Assembly (NCBI GenBank): GCA_041392305.1
Contig: JAWKMJ010000004.1
Span: 1-64,000, forward strand
Direction of reading: 5' to 3'
DNA from: JAGQYP01 sp041392305
GTDB lineage: Bacteria > Bacteroidota > Bacteroidia > Flavobacteriales_D > Crocinitomicaceae
DNA: 64,000 bases
The position numbers and the translations under genes are program-made. The notes under the pieces are model-generated. The model had not been told where the DNA came from and made no database searches. It was given only the letters and a program-made list of their open reading frames with translations. Positions 8,656-16,783 of this stretch are shown here, one piece after another; the first letter of the stretch is position 1, and each line of letters begins with the position of its first letter.

Positions 8656-8702
8656 TTGACTGAACGGTCAGTCAAAAGTAAAAACAATTATTTAAATAGC
8701 AA
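8656..8702 (-). promoter_or_regulatory. Promoter and TetR operator of the export operon
   Basis: On the minus strand: TTG (8702-8700), a 19-base spacer, then TACTTTTG (8680-8673), a perfect TAnnTTTG box. A palindrome of two 8-base arms, TTGACTGA and TCAGTCAA, separated by 4 bases (8656-8675) overlaps the last bases of the box and covers the likely transcription start. It lies 8 bases ahead of the TetR start codon. The sequence matches the typical TGACnGnnCGGTCA type of TetR operator, so binding would block transcription initiation. Confidence 0.85.
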
Positions 8703-8764
8703 TAAGAAAATTGAAAAATCATGTTCTGGAATGATGAAAATCAGAATAGTTGTATCTTGGTACT

Positions 8765-9094
8765 ATGTTTTTAATACTGATCATCGTAGGACCCATATAT
8801 TTCATTGTTGGCGTATTATTGTTTCAATTTCCACCGAAAAAGATCAATAGTTTGTATGGCTATCGAACGAATCAGTCAATGAAAAACCAAAAAGTTTGGG
8901 ATTACGCGCAGAAGAAGTCGGCCAAAGAGATGATGAAGGTAGGCTTAACCATGGGCCTGTTCTCCACATTGGATCTCATTTTTGTAATTCCTGAAATTTG
9001 GGGAGTGATCGCCGGGCTAGCCATGTTGATTGTTCTATCGGTTGGTCTATTATTGAAGGTAGAGCGAAATCTAAGAATGAATTTCAAAGAATAA
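8765..9094 (+). CDS. SdpI-family membrane protein
   Basis: A 109-residue protein with three membrane helices (about 1-22, 57-77 and 79-98). The cytoplasmic stretch Y-G-Y-R-T-N-Q-S-M-K-N-Q-K-V-W (about 31-45) followed by A-Q-K is the conserved signature of SdpI/YhfL proteins. Bacillus SdpI confers immunity to the SdpC toxin, but most family members, including short single-domain ones like this, have no known role. The ATG at 8765 is preferred to the TTG at 8750, because a TATCTTGG box (8753-8760) ends four bases before that ATG. It is transcribed divergently from the TetR operon. Confidence 0.82.
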   Translation: MFLILIIVGPIYFIVGVLLFQFPPKKINSLYGYRTNQSMKNQKVWDYAQKKSAKEMMKVGLTMGLFSTLDLIFVIPEIWGVIAGLAMLIVLSVGLLLKVERNLRMNFKE

Positions 9095-9206
9095 ATCTAA
9101 GCTTCCTTTCACGTTTTATTTCAATCACAAAAACAAAATTTCAACTTACTTGTTCTAAAGAAAAAGCAATTCAATTTGTTCTAAAACAATACTTCAAACC
9201 AATTCT

Positions 9207-9680
9207 ATGGCATTCTACCAATTTAAAAGAGAACAATTTCTAAATGCTTCCATCGAAGAAGTTTGGGACTTTATTTCTTCACCGAAAAATTTAAAGGAAA
9301 TTACACCTGATTCCATGGGGTTTGATATTACCAGTGAAGCACTTCCCGACAAAATGTACGAAGGGATGATTATTAGTTATAAGGTGAAACCACTTTTGGG
9401 AATTCCAACCACCTGGGTAACGGAAATTACTCATGTTCAAGACTTACATTATTTTGTAGATGAACAAAGAATAGGACCCTACAAAATGTGGCATCATGAG
9501 CACTTTTTAGAAGAAAAGGATGGGGGAGTAGTCATGAAAGACATCATCAGTTATCAACCTCCTTTTGGGTTTTTAGGAAGAATAGCTAATGCACTTCTCA
9601 TAAAAAGTAAACTCGGCAGCATCTTCGATTACCGATTCAAAGTACTTGAACAAAAATACAATTCAACAAAAATCCAGTAG
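9207..9680 (+). CDS. SRPBCC (START-like) ligand-binding protein
   Basis: A 157-residue protein of the Bet v1/SRPBCC fold. The N-terminal A-S-I-E-E-V-W-D-F-I-S-S-P-K-N-L-K-E-I-T-P is typical of the COG4276-like group, and W-V-T-E-I and F-V-D-E-Q-R-I-G-P-Y-K-M-W-H-H-E-H-F are its conserved strands. Members bind hydrophobic ligands or are found beside light- and photolyase-related genes; no ligand is indicated here. It is cytoplasmic, without signal peptide. It converges on the glycosyltransferase gene with about 20 bases between stops. The 112 bases before it show no clear promoter box. Confidence 0.85.
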   Translation: MAFYQFKREQFLNASIEEVWDFISSPKNLKEITPDSMGFDITSEALPDKMYEGMIISYKVKPLLGIPTTWVTEITHVQDLHYFVDEQRIGPYKMWHHEHFLEEKDGGVVMKDIISYQPPFGFLGRIANALLIKSKLGSIFDYRFKVLEQKYNSTKIQ

Positions 9681-9700
9681 TCCAAATATCCAAATCGAAA

Positions 9701-10708
9701 TCAGCAAAAGAAAAAGAAGTCTTTCATCGACTCTAAGCCTTTCGATTTCAAAACCTCTCTGATTTTCAACTGAGCCTCCGGACTAGCGATAGAAATTATG
9801 TTTTGTGTATTTGGGATTTCTTCAATAACCTCCCATGCAAGCATTTCCTGTTTGTAAATTTTCTTACCGATCTTCAATGGGTTGTCGCAAATCCAATGAA
9901 AAGGAATCTTGGATTGAATCAATAATTCGCCAATGTTTTTTCCCATTTTTCCCGCTCCCCAGAGAATCAGTTCACTTTTAGGGTTGTAATGTAAATTTAA
10001 GAAATGATAAACTTTCAGTTCAACGAAAGACTCGTATCCATAGTTTTCGTGATTTCGAGAAGTACGCAATTCATGATCTCTCCACAAATGCAAAAGTTCA
10101 GAACTCGGAATCACTTTTAATCCTCCTTGATAGAATCGAAAGGTGAGGTCGTAATCCTCAGGGTAAATGTCGGATTCAAAGCCTCCACATCTTTCGAAAT
10201 CTTCGCGGAAAACCATCCAACAAGGGGAGGGAATTACACATTCTTTGTAAAGGTCCTCGAAATTCCGACCTTCTTTTGTTAAGTCATTGAGCCAATCTTC
10301 ATAGCTCTGATAGCCTTCTCCCATATTGATTTTTGGAAAATATTGAACTTGTCCTGTTGCCAAATGACCTTTTCCTTTTTGCTGCAGATTGGTCGATAGA
10401 ATTTCTAATTTCTGATTCGGCATTACATCATCTGAGTCCATCCTTGTAATCAATCGACCCTTAGATTTGGAATATGCCAATTGTAATGCTGCAATGATCC
10501 CTTTTCCTGAATTGGAATAAACTTGTATTCGAGTGTCTTTTGTGGCAAACTGCCCCATTATTTCAAAGCTAGAATCCGTTGAATGGTCATCCACTGCAAT
10601 CAGTTCCCAATCTTTTTCAGTTTGATCTAATATCGATTGAATACACTCAACCAGGTACTTGGAAGTGTTTTTAAAAGGCATGATGATACTGATCTTAGGA
10701 TTTTCCAC
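9701..10708 (-). CDS. GT2 glycosyltransferase with C-terminal Rossmann-like domain
   Basis: A 335-residue protein. Residues about 6-215 are a GT-A family 2 glycosyltransferase: S-I-I-M-P-F-K-N-T at the start, the nucleotide-binding V-D-D-H-S-T-D (39-45) and the metal motif M-D-S-D-D (90-94), with E-D-Y-D in the acceptor region (184-187). From about 245 the sequence I-L-W-G-A-G-K-M-G-K (248-257) begins a second, Rossmann-like nucleotide-binding domain of about 90 residues ending F-F-F-F-C. The start codon is GTG, and a perfect TAATTTTG box lies four bases before it. It is probably involved in surface polysaccharide or glycan synthesis, but no other sugar genes are adjacent. The role of the extra domain is unknown. 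Confidence 0.87.
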   Translation of the reverse strand: MENPKISIIMPFKNTSKYLVECIQSILDQTEKDWELIAVDDHSTDSSFEIMGQFATKDTRIQVYSNSGKGIIAALQLAYSKSKGRLITRMDSDDVMPNQKLEILSTNLQQKGKGHLATGQVQYFPKINMGEGYQSYEDWLNDLTKEGRNFEDLYKECVIPSPCWMVFREDFERCGGFESDIYPEDYDLTFRFYQGGLKVIPSSELLHLWRDHELRTSRNHENYGYESFVELKVYHFLNLHYNPKSELILWGAGKMGKNIGELLIQSKIPFHWICDNPLKIGKKIYKQEMLAWEVIEEIPNTQNIISIASPEAQLKIREVLKSKGLESMKDFFFFC

Positions 10709-10712
10709 TCAA

Positions 10713-10740
10713 CAAAATTAATCTTTATTCGAGAAACAAA
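10713..10740 (-). promoter_or_regulatory. Predicted promoter of the glycosyltransferase gene (leaderless type)
   Basis: On the minus strand TTTG (10740-10737), a 16-base spacer and TAATTTTG (10720-10713), then only four bases before the GTG start. The transcript should begin at or next to the start codon. Confidence 0.55.
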
Positions 10741-10789
10741 ATTTTTCTATTAAATTCACATTCAAGGTGAACTTAAAATAGTGTATTTC

Positions 10790-13700
10790 ATGAAGTTAAT
10801 GTCTTTATTCGCTTTCGTGTTGTTGGTTGGTACAATTTGGGGGCAAGATCTCATTTTAAAACAATCTAGTGGAAAATTTGGATATCAAGATGCCTCTGGT
10901 AAATGGGTAATCGAACCTCAATATGATGATGCCTGGGATTTTTCTGATGGATTGGCTCTGGTAAAAAAGAAAGGAAAATGGGGGTATATCAACACTCAAA
11001 ATCAGACAATTATTCCTTTTGAGCTGGATAAAGGCAGTTTGCATCGATACGGTTTTGCTAAAATAATGAAGGGAGGAAAGTATGGGTTGATCAATACGAA
11101 AGAATTTGTTCTTCAACCGCTTTATGATCTGATTCAGTTTGAAGAGAATTACCGAAACGAATTGAAATGGATTCGAATCACAAAGAATAACCTTCAAGGG
11201 TTGTATGATCCAATCACTCAAAAAGTCGAGCAACCTAAATACGATAAAATAAAGGACTTTTATGGTTATGAAGGGATGTTTGAAGTTTCTAAAAACGGAA
11301 AACTTGGGCTGTGGTGTGAAGGAAAGGAAATCGTGCCAGTAAAGTATTCACATCTTTCTACAGAAAATCTGATCATTCATGATGGATGGTCGCAAGAGTT
11401 GCATCAAGAGCTGAATGAATTTGGAGAACCTGTTTATGTAGACTACAAAAAAAGAAAGTTCATCACGGCATCCTGGGGTGGAAAGAAAGAATATTTTGCA
11501 AAATCTGGAGAGGGCAAAGGTGTTTCAGGCGAATTATTACCTCAAACGAATGGAAACATATGGGTTCGGGATCCCAAAAAATCAGGATCATATTTTGTTT
11601 ATGATTACGATTTAAAATTACTCACACCGCAGTCAGTTATGCAATACAAAGAAGTCGAGACCAAATCTGGTAAATACATCATTCTTTCTTCAGGTGACAA
11701 AATAGGTTTGTGGGAGCCTCAGCAGAAAAAATGGTTGCTCAAACCGGTTTACAGATCCATCGAGTACATTTCAGGATTAGATGCATTTCTAACTTCATTC
11801 TCTCCAACAGAATGCGAATTGTACACTTCAGATCTAAAAACAAAGCTGGAAGATCTGAAGAGTTATTTACCCACCTGGGAAGAAAATAAAAATAATTATT
11901 TCGTACTTCTGGAAAACGGGAAAAAATATGTAATTAAAATAGTTTCAGGAACGAGTATCAGAGATTATAAGAAGATAAGTGCCCCTTTCGACTCGGGTAG
12001 TTTGATCTACGATCCTTACGGCGACATTGTCTTAAATGCGATTTTGTTAGAGCGTATGGGGAAGAACTTTTATTTCAATCTCCTAAAAGAATCGGAATAT
12101 GGGCCTGTTGAATCTGTATCTGACTTTGTTTTTTGGGACCAAGGTCAAAGTCTTCTTCTTACTCAAATTATCCTGAAATCATCGGAATATATTTATCTGG
12201 ATGAAGCTTATAACGAAGTTTTTTCAAAAGGTAAGGATGTCAAAATTGTCAAAGTTTCAGCAGGAAATCAGGAATTTAATTTCTTCGTGTTTCAGTCTAT
12301 GGTAGAACCCGGATATTTTATTCAAACATTAGGTTCCGAACCAATTAATTTGAATATGGACAGTTATAAGGATCAACGTATTTTGGATATTTCAAAAGAT
12401 ATAGAAGACGAAATCTATGGAGATCCATATTGGAGAAAAGAACCTGATTTTTTACTCGTCTTGGATGGAAGTAAAAATGGTAACCCATCATCGGCTCTTT
12501 TGCATTGTGAAGAATTAAGGATTTCAGGTGCAGAAGAAATTATTTTGAATGAATTCCTAGTCAATTTTCGAAAGAACAATTTATGGGGTGCATATATCCC
12601 GGATAACCATTTGGTGGTTGAACCCAATTATAAAGGATATTTATCTTATGAAAGATCTTTTTCTTTTGCATTGGAGCGACCCATTTTAATGTCAGAGAAA
12701 TCCCTAATAGATCCTATAAAAGATAAAGTGTTGGCTCCTTGGGATTATGAACCGGAAATCAAGAAATATGGAAAGTATTACCATGTGATGAGCTACAACT
12801 ATATTGAGACGGACGAGGAAGAAAGAACGGAAGAAATTAAGCTTACCCAAGGCAACTATACTGAAATCATTGCCCTTAATGAAGTAGATGATGAAATCCT
12901 CAATTATGCGGATCATTTTGAACATATTTATATGGTTAAAAAAGATGGAAAATGGGGAATAATTGACTTATTTGAAGAGGAAATTGTACCCATTATTTAT
13001 GATCGTATTGATATAGATTATGGTCTTCTCAATTTATATGGATATGAAACCGGTCCCATGTTACTCTATAAGGGAAAGGAAACCACGGTCTATGATATTA
13101 GAACGAAAAAACAGTTGCTCCCATTTGGAGTGCGCTCCTACGAAGCAGACGAAGAATATATGAGCTTTAAAAGTCCTTTAATCTATCATCAAAATAAAAA
13201 ATGGGGCTATGTTTTGTATAATTATAAAACAGGAGAAATCAAGGATTCTGGTCCTCAATTCGATGATTTTCAGTTTTTGGATGAATCGTATTCTTTATTG
13301 TTTCAAAAAGAAGGTGAAATTGAGATTCATTTGGAAGGTGGTTCTGTAATTCACTTTGAAGGAGATGAACTCATAAAAGATTTATACGATGCATTTTGGA
13401 TCCGAAAAGGAAACAAACATCAGATTATAGATTTTAAGAAAAATGTGCTTTTAGAATTCGACACCAAACCCGATGCCATTGAAGGAGATAGCTATGCGGT
13501 AGTTGTGACCAATGGAAAGCTAGGAACCTATTATGAAGTAGAAGAAAAGAAACTAGTACCAAAGAAAACTGAGCAAGAAATGATGTTCATGGTCTATTCA
13601 GATTATTATCTGATGTATAAAAAGGACGATGAATGGTACGCCTTAAAAAGCAACTTGAAAGATGAACTAAAAATTGGAAAATCACAACCCGAACGCATAT

Positions 13701-13906
13701 TCGAACTAGAAGACAAACCAATTTTGTTCTACAGAAAAAAGGGAATCACCTTGATTGATCATCAAACTGGGAAAAGCTATTCCAACAAAAAAGGAAAGGC
13801 GGCATATCCAAAGACTATTCAGGAGCAAATGCTGATTTATGTTAGCGGCGCAAATGTTTATCTGGATAAAGACTTCAATGAAATAGAAATTAAAACGGGA
13901 AAATGA
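10790..13906 (+). CDS. Very large exported WG-repeat protein
   Basis: A 1038-residue protein with a signal peptide (about 1-19, cut after W-G-Q) and no membrane anchor, made mostly of WG repeats. The modules are clearest in the N-terminal 200 residues (G-K-W-V-I-E-P-Q-Y-D, then K-G-K-W-G-Y-I-N, then G-G-K-Y-G-L-I-N) and again near 715-745 (D-G-K-W-G-I-I-D, then P-I-I-Y-D-R-I). Between them the repeats are diverged. WG repeats form beta-propeller-like or beta-rich folds, and no enzymatic function is known for most such proteins. The ATG at 10790 is chosen over the GTG at 10781 because it starts the signal peptide directly. It overlaps the next gene by 4 bases (ATGA). Confidence 0.88.
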   Translation: MKLMSLFAFVLLVGTIWGQDLILKQSSGKFGYQDASGKWVIEPQYDDAWDFSDGLALVKKKGKWGYINTQNQTIIPFELDKGSLHRYGFAKIMKGGKYGLINTKEFVLQPLYDLIQFEENYRNELKWIRITKNNLQGLYDPITQKVEQPKYDKIKDFYGYEGMFEVSKNGKLGLWCEGKEIVPVKYSHLSTENLIIHDGWSQELHQELNEFGEPVYVDYKKRKFITASWGGKKEYFAKSGEGKGVSGELLPQTNGNIWVRDPKKSGSYFVYDYDLKLLTPQSVMQYKEVETKSGKYIILSSGDKIGLWEPQQKKWLLKPVYRSIEYISGLDAFLTSFSPTECELYTSDLKTKLEDLKSYLPTWEENKNNYFVLLENGKKYVIKIVSGTSIRDYKKISAPFDSGSLIYDPYGDIVLNAILLERMGKNFYFNLLKESEYGPVESVSDFVFWDQGQSLLLTQIILKSSEYIYLDEAYNEVFSKGKDVKIVKVSAGNQEFNFFVFQSMVEPGYFIQTLGSEPINLNMDSYKDQRILDISKDIEDEIYGDPYWRKEPDFLLVLDGSKNGNPSSALLHCEELRISGAEEIILNEFLVNFRKNNLWGAYIPDNHLVVEPNYKGYLSYERSFSFALERPILMSEKSLIDPIKDKVLAPWDYEPEIKKYGKYYHVMSYNYIETDEEERTEEIKLTQGNYTEIIALNEVDDEILNYADHFEHIYMVKKDGKWGIIDLFEEEIVPIIYDRIDIDYGLLNLYGYETGPMLLYKGKETTVYDIRTKKQLLPFGVRSYEADEEYMSFKSPLIYHQNKKWGYVLYNYKTGEIKDSGPQFDDFQFLDESYSLLFQKEGEIEIHLEGGSVIHFEGDELIKDLYDAFWIRKGNKHQIIDFKKNVLLEFDTKPDAIEGDSYAVVVTNGKLGTYYEVEEKKLVPKKTEQEMMFMVYSDYYLMYKKDDEWYALKSNLKDELKIGKSQPERIFELEDKPILFYRKKGITLIDHQTGKSYSNKKGKAAYPKTIQEQMLIYVSGANVYLDKDFNEIEIKTGK

Positions 13907-15192
13907 AAAAGCTACTAACGATATTTGGACTAAGTTATCTATTCCTAGCTTCAGCACAACAGAAAATAGAAGAAGTATTTCCTCTCAAATGGAAGCAAAA
14001 AATTGGAGTTACAACCTATAGAACCAATATGGTTTTGGATCAAGGTCTGCTTTTTATTGGTTCCAATGGGGAGGATCGCAATCAGGAGCTTGATAAACTG
14101 GATGGAATCTATGCTTTGGATGCAACAACAGGTAAATTAAAGTGGCATTTTCAAATGGAAATGTTAGGGGATAACGATGTGACAGGGGTAGCCGTTTCAG
14201 GGGATAAGGTCTTTTTTGGAACAGACAACTATTATTTTTTCTGTTTGAATAAAGACACTGGCAAACAACTTTGGAAATTTAGAACTCCAAATGATGTGGA
14301 ATCCATGTCAACCCTAGCAGATTTAAACGGGGATTCGAAAGAAGATGTCGTTTTCACAGTTGAAAATTTTGGTGTGTACGTGCTGGATTCAGAAGATGGA
14401 CGATTGATTTGGAAACAAGATTCTATTGGAACTAGTGGAAATCATGTGCCTCTTTGCCTGGATCTGAATGAAGATGGGGTAAAAGATGTCATCGTAGGAG
14501 GAAGAGGAACACCCTACACCAATCGAACTGCCGGATTTAAAATGGAACACTATGGGGATTATTTGTTTGCTTTTGATGGGAAGAATGGGAAGCCGCTTTG
14601 GCAAGTTCCTTTTGGTTCCAATTTACACGCTTCTCCGGTGGCCTATAAGGATGAAAGAATCGGTTGGGTAATTTGCATGGTTTCGGCTTATTGCGAGCTT
14701 AAATTTTTAAACGTGAAAGGTGAAAAGTTGTGGTCGTATAGCTTTGGATATGGATGTTTTGCAAGTCCTTCACTTTCCGATCACAATATCGGAATAGCGA
14801 CAAGTTGGGGAAGAAATGGAGGTTTTGGGATTTATGAAAAATCTCATTTCGTAAAAGAAGATTCGAAGTATAAATATGCGGATACTTCGGATGTTGTTTC
14901 GTCTTCTTCAGCAATTGCAGATATATCTGGTGATGATGGAATGGAGTTTATTGCCCTGGATGAAGCCAATCGAATGCTCATTATTCCAGAATCTAAAAAT
15001 GAAGATTCCTACCACCTGATTCTCCCAAAAGGAGGTGAAGCAACACCTTATGTACTAGACGTAGATGGAGATGGAACCAATGAAATTTTAGTGGCTTCTT
15101 TAGATGGTTATCTCTATTGCTATTCCACCAATAAAAAAGGAAAAGTTCTTTGGGAAGGATTTAGAGGCGGAAGGAAAAATGGGGTTTATTGA
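13903..15192 (+). CDS. Exported PQQ-like/FG-GAP beta-propeller protein
   Basis: A 429-residue protein with a signal peptide (1-18) and a propeller built from PQQ-like blades (A-L-D-A-T-T-G-K-L-K-W-H-F, N-K-D-T-G-K-Q-L-W-K-F) alternating with FG-GAP/EF-like calcium loops (D-L-N-G-D-S-K-E-D-V, D-L-N-E-D-G-V-K-D-V, D-V-D-G-D-G-T-N-E-I). No catalytic PQQ-dehydrogenase residues are visible, so it is more likely a scaffold or surface binding protein than an enzyme. It is translationally coupled to the WG-repeat gene by a 4-base overlap, so the two beta-rich exported proteins probably act together. There is no T9SS tail. Confidence 0.87.
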   Translation: MKKLLTIFGLSYLFLASAQQKIEEVFPLKWKQKIGVTTYRTNMVLDQGLLFIGSNGEDRNQELDKLDGIYALDATTGKLKWHFQMEMLGDNDVTGVAVSGDKVFFGTDNYYFFCLNKDTGKQLWKFRTPNDVESMSTLADLNGDSKEDVVFTVENFGVYVLDSEDGRLIWKQDSIGTSGNHVPLCLDLNEDGVKDVIVGGRGTPYTNRTAGFKMEHYGDYLFAFDGKNGKPLWQVPFGSNLHASPVAYKDERIGWVICMVSAYCELKFLNVKGEKLWSYSFGYGCFASPSLSDHNIGIATSWGRNGGFGIYEKSHFVKEDSKYKYADTSDVVSSSSAIADISGDDGMEFIALDEANRMLIIPESKNEDSYHLILPKGGEATPYVLDVDGDGTNEILVASLDGYLYCYSTNKKGKVLWEGFRGGRKNGVY

Positions 15193-15326
15193 ATTAACAA
15201 TTATCAATGAATAATGAACAATTTACATTCTAAATTCGAATAACTCTACATTCTAATATTTCTACACTCGAATAACTCTACACTCGAAAAACTCTACATT
15301 CGAATAATTCGACACTCAAAAAGTTC
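15193..15326. repeat. Short imperfect repeats between the propeller gene and pth
   Basis: After the propeller stop comes an AATTATCAATGAATAATGAACAAT-like stretch and then several imperfect units of about 18 bases, each close to ACTCGAATAACTCTACATT (for example near 15240, 15262, 15280 and 15298). The region ends directly against the pth promoter box. It is not coding in any frame. Confidence 0.75.
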
Positions 15327-15334
15327 TAACTTTG
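15327..15334 (+). promoter_or_regulatory. TAnnTTTG box four bases before pth
   Basis: TAACTTTG is a perfect match to the Bacteroidota -7 consensus and ends exactly four bases before the ATG of pth (15339). No good TTG element lies 17-19 bases upstream. The mRNA is predicted to be leaderless. Confidence 0.6.
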
Positions 15335-15338
15335 CCTC

Positions 15339-15902
15339 ATGAAATATCTAATCGTTGGTTTAGGAAATCCGGGAGGGAAATATGTGAATACACGTCACAA
15401 TATTGGTTTTTTAGTTGTGGAAGAATTTGTTGCTGAACGAGAAGGAGAGTGGCAGTCTGATAAATTAGCTGATGTAGCCACCGTGAAATTCAAAGGGAGA
15501 CAAATTGTGTGTATCAAACCTACGACATTCATGAATTTATCCGGAAAGGCAGTTAACTATTGGATGCAAAAAGAAAAGATTCCTCAAGAGAATGTTTTAG
15601 TAATTACAGATGACATTGCGCTTCCTTTCGGTAAACTTCGAATGAAAGGGAAAGGTTCGGATGGTGGACACAATGGCTTGAAAGACATACAAGCGACACT
15701 TGGAAATCCAAATTATGCCAGAGTGCGTTTTGGAGTAGGAAATGATTTTGCCCAAGGACGTCAGTCGGATTATGTACTTGGGAATTGGTCGGACGAGGAG
15801 TTGAAACTATTGCCTGAAAGAATTAAAACCACAACTGAATTCATCAAAGGATTTACTTCCGTAGGGTTGCAATTGACCATGACCAATTGGAATAATAAAT
15901 GA
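15339..15902 (+). CDS. pth: Peptidyl-tRNA hydrolase
   Basis: A 187-residue enzyme that hydrolyses the ester bond between a stalled peptide and its tRNA, recycling tRNA. All active-site positions of the family are present: G-L-G-N-P-G (7-12, with Asn10), T-R-H-N (18-21, catalytic His20), F-M-N-L-S-G (Asn66), D-D at 91-92 and G-G-H-N-G-L (109-114, with Asn112). The length is normal for the family. The ATG is four bases downstream of a perfect promoter box. Its TGA overlaps the ATG of the following kinase-like gene (ATGA), so the two are co-translated, although the functions have no obvious link. Confidence 0.97.
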   Translation: MKYLIVGLGNPGGKYVNTRHNIGFLVVEEFVAEREGEWQSDKLADVATVKFKGRQIVCIKPTTFMNLSGKAVNYWMQKEKIPQENVLVITDDIALPFGKLRMKGKGSDGGHNGLKDIQATLGNPNYARVRFGVGNDFAQGRQSDYVLGNWSDEELKLLPERIKTTTEFIKGFTSVGLQLTMTNWNNK

Positions 15903-16723
15903 CCATTCTGGAAGAAATATTCCTTAAAGAATTCGAAGAGAAAGTCACAGACTCTCAAGCTCTTTCCGGAGGAGATATTAATGAGGTTTTTTTGGTCAAC
16001 GATCGCGTAGTCAAAATCAATGACGCAAAATCCTATCCTCAAATGTTGGAGAAAGAAGCTCGCGGACTCCAAGCTTTAAGAGAGACGAATTCTATCTTAA
16101 TTCCTGAAGTATTTGCTTTTGGTGAAATCGATGGAAAGCAATATTTGATTCTTGAAAAGATAGGGAAGGGACTTCGTGATCAGGCCTATTGGGAAAGCAT
16201 TGCAAGTGGATTGGCCAATATGCATCAAAGCTCATGTGATCAATTTGGCTGGAATGAAGATAATTATATAGGATATCTTCCTCAATCCAATGACTGGCAT
16301 GAACGCTGGACAGAATTCTTTATCCATTGTAGAATGGAACCGCTTGTAAAAATGGCCTTTAACGATAGGAAGCTGAGGTCTGAAAACCTAAGACAATTTG
16401 AACGCATGTATTTGGAATTGGAATCCATTTTTCCAAATGAAAATCCGAGTTTATTGCACGGGGATCTGTGGGGAGGGAATTTGATGGAAGGTTTGATCGA
16501 CCCAGCCGTTTATTTTGGGCATCGAGAAATGGATCTGGCTATGACGCAAATGTTTGGTGGTTTTAGTTCAAATTTCATCGATTTATATGATCAATATGCA
16601 CCCTTAGAACCAGGAATTGATGCAAGAATCCCTGTTTACAACCTGTATCCCAATCTAACTCACTTAAATATGTTTGGTTCTTCTTATTTGTTTGGAATTG
16701 AATCGGTTATTCGTAGATTTTAA
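15899..16723 (+). CDS. Fructosamine kinase family protein
   Basis: A 274-residue APH/ChoK-fold kinase. It has S-G-G-D-I-N-E-V-F (nucleotide-binding loop, 23-31), E-A-R-G-L-Q-A-L (helix C Glu), catalytic loop L-H-G-D-L-W-G-G-N (186-194) and the metal-binding D-P-A-V-Y-F-G-H-R-E-M-D-L-A (201-214), all diagnostic of the fructosamine-3-kinase/ribulosamine kinase group. Bacterial members phosphorylate ribulosamines or erythrulosamines on glycated proteins, giving a protein-repair function; this is by family, not shown here. It shares a 4-base overlap with pth. Confidence 0.93.
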   Translation: MTILEEIFLKEFEEKVTDSQALSGGDINEVFLVNDRVVKINDAKSYPQMLEKEARGLQALRETNSILIPEVFAFGEIDGKQYLILEKIGKGLRDQAYWESIASGLANMHQSSCDQFGWNEDNYIGYLPQSNDWHERWTEFFIHCRMEPLVKMAFNDRKLRSENLRQFERMYLELESIFPNENPSLLHGDLWGGNLMEGLIDPAVYFGHREMDLAMTQMFGGFSSNFIDLYDQYAPLEPGIDARIPVYNLYPNLTHLNMFGSSYLFGIESVIRRF

Positions 16724-16766
16724 GAGGAATTATCGAGGGCTTTTCCACATTCTGTCTTTCTTTTCG

Positions 16767-16774
16767 TATTTTTG
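16767..16774 (+). promoter_or_regulatory. Promoter box of the nucleotidyltransferase pair
   Basis: TATTTTTG, a perfect TAnnTTTG box, nine bases before the ATG at 16784. No matching TTG element at the usual distance is seen. Confidence 0.45.
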
Positions 16775-16783
16775 TTAGTATCT

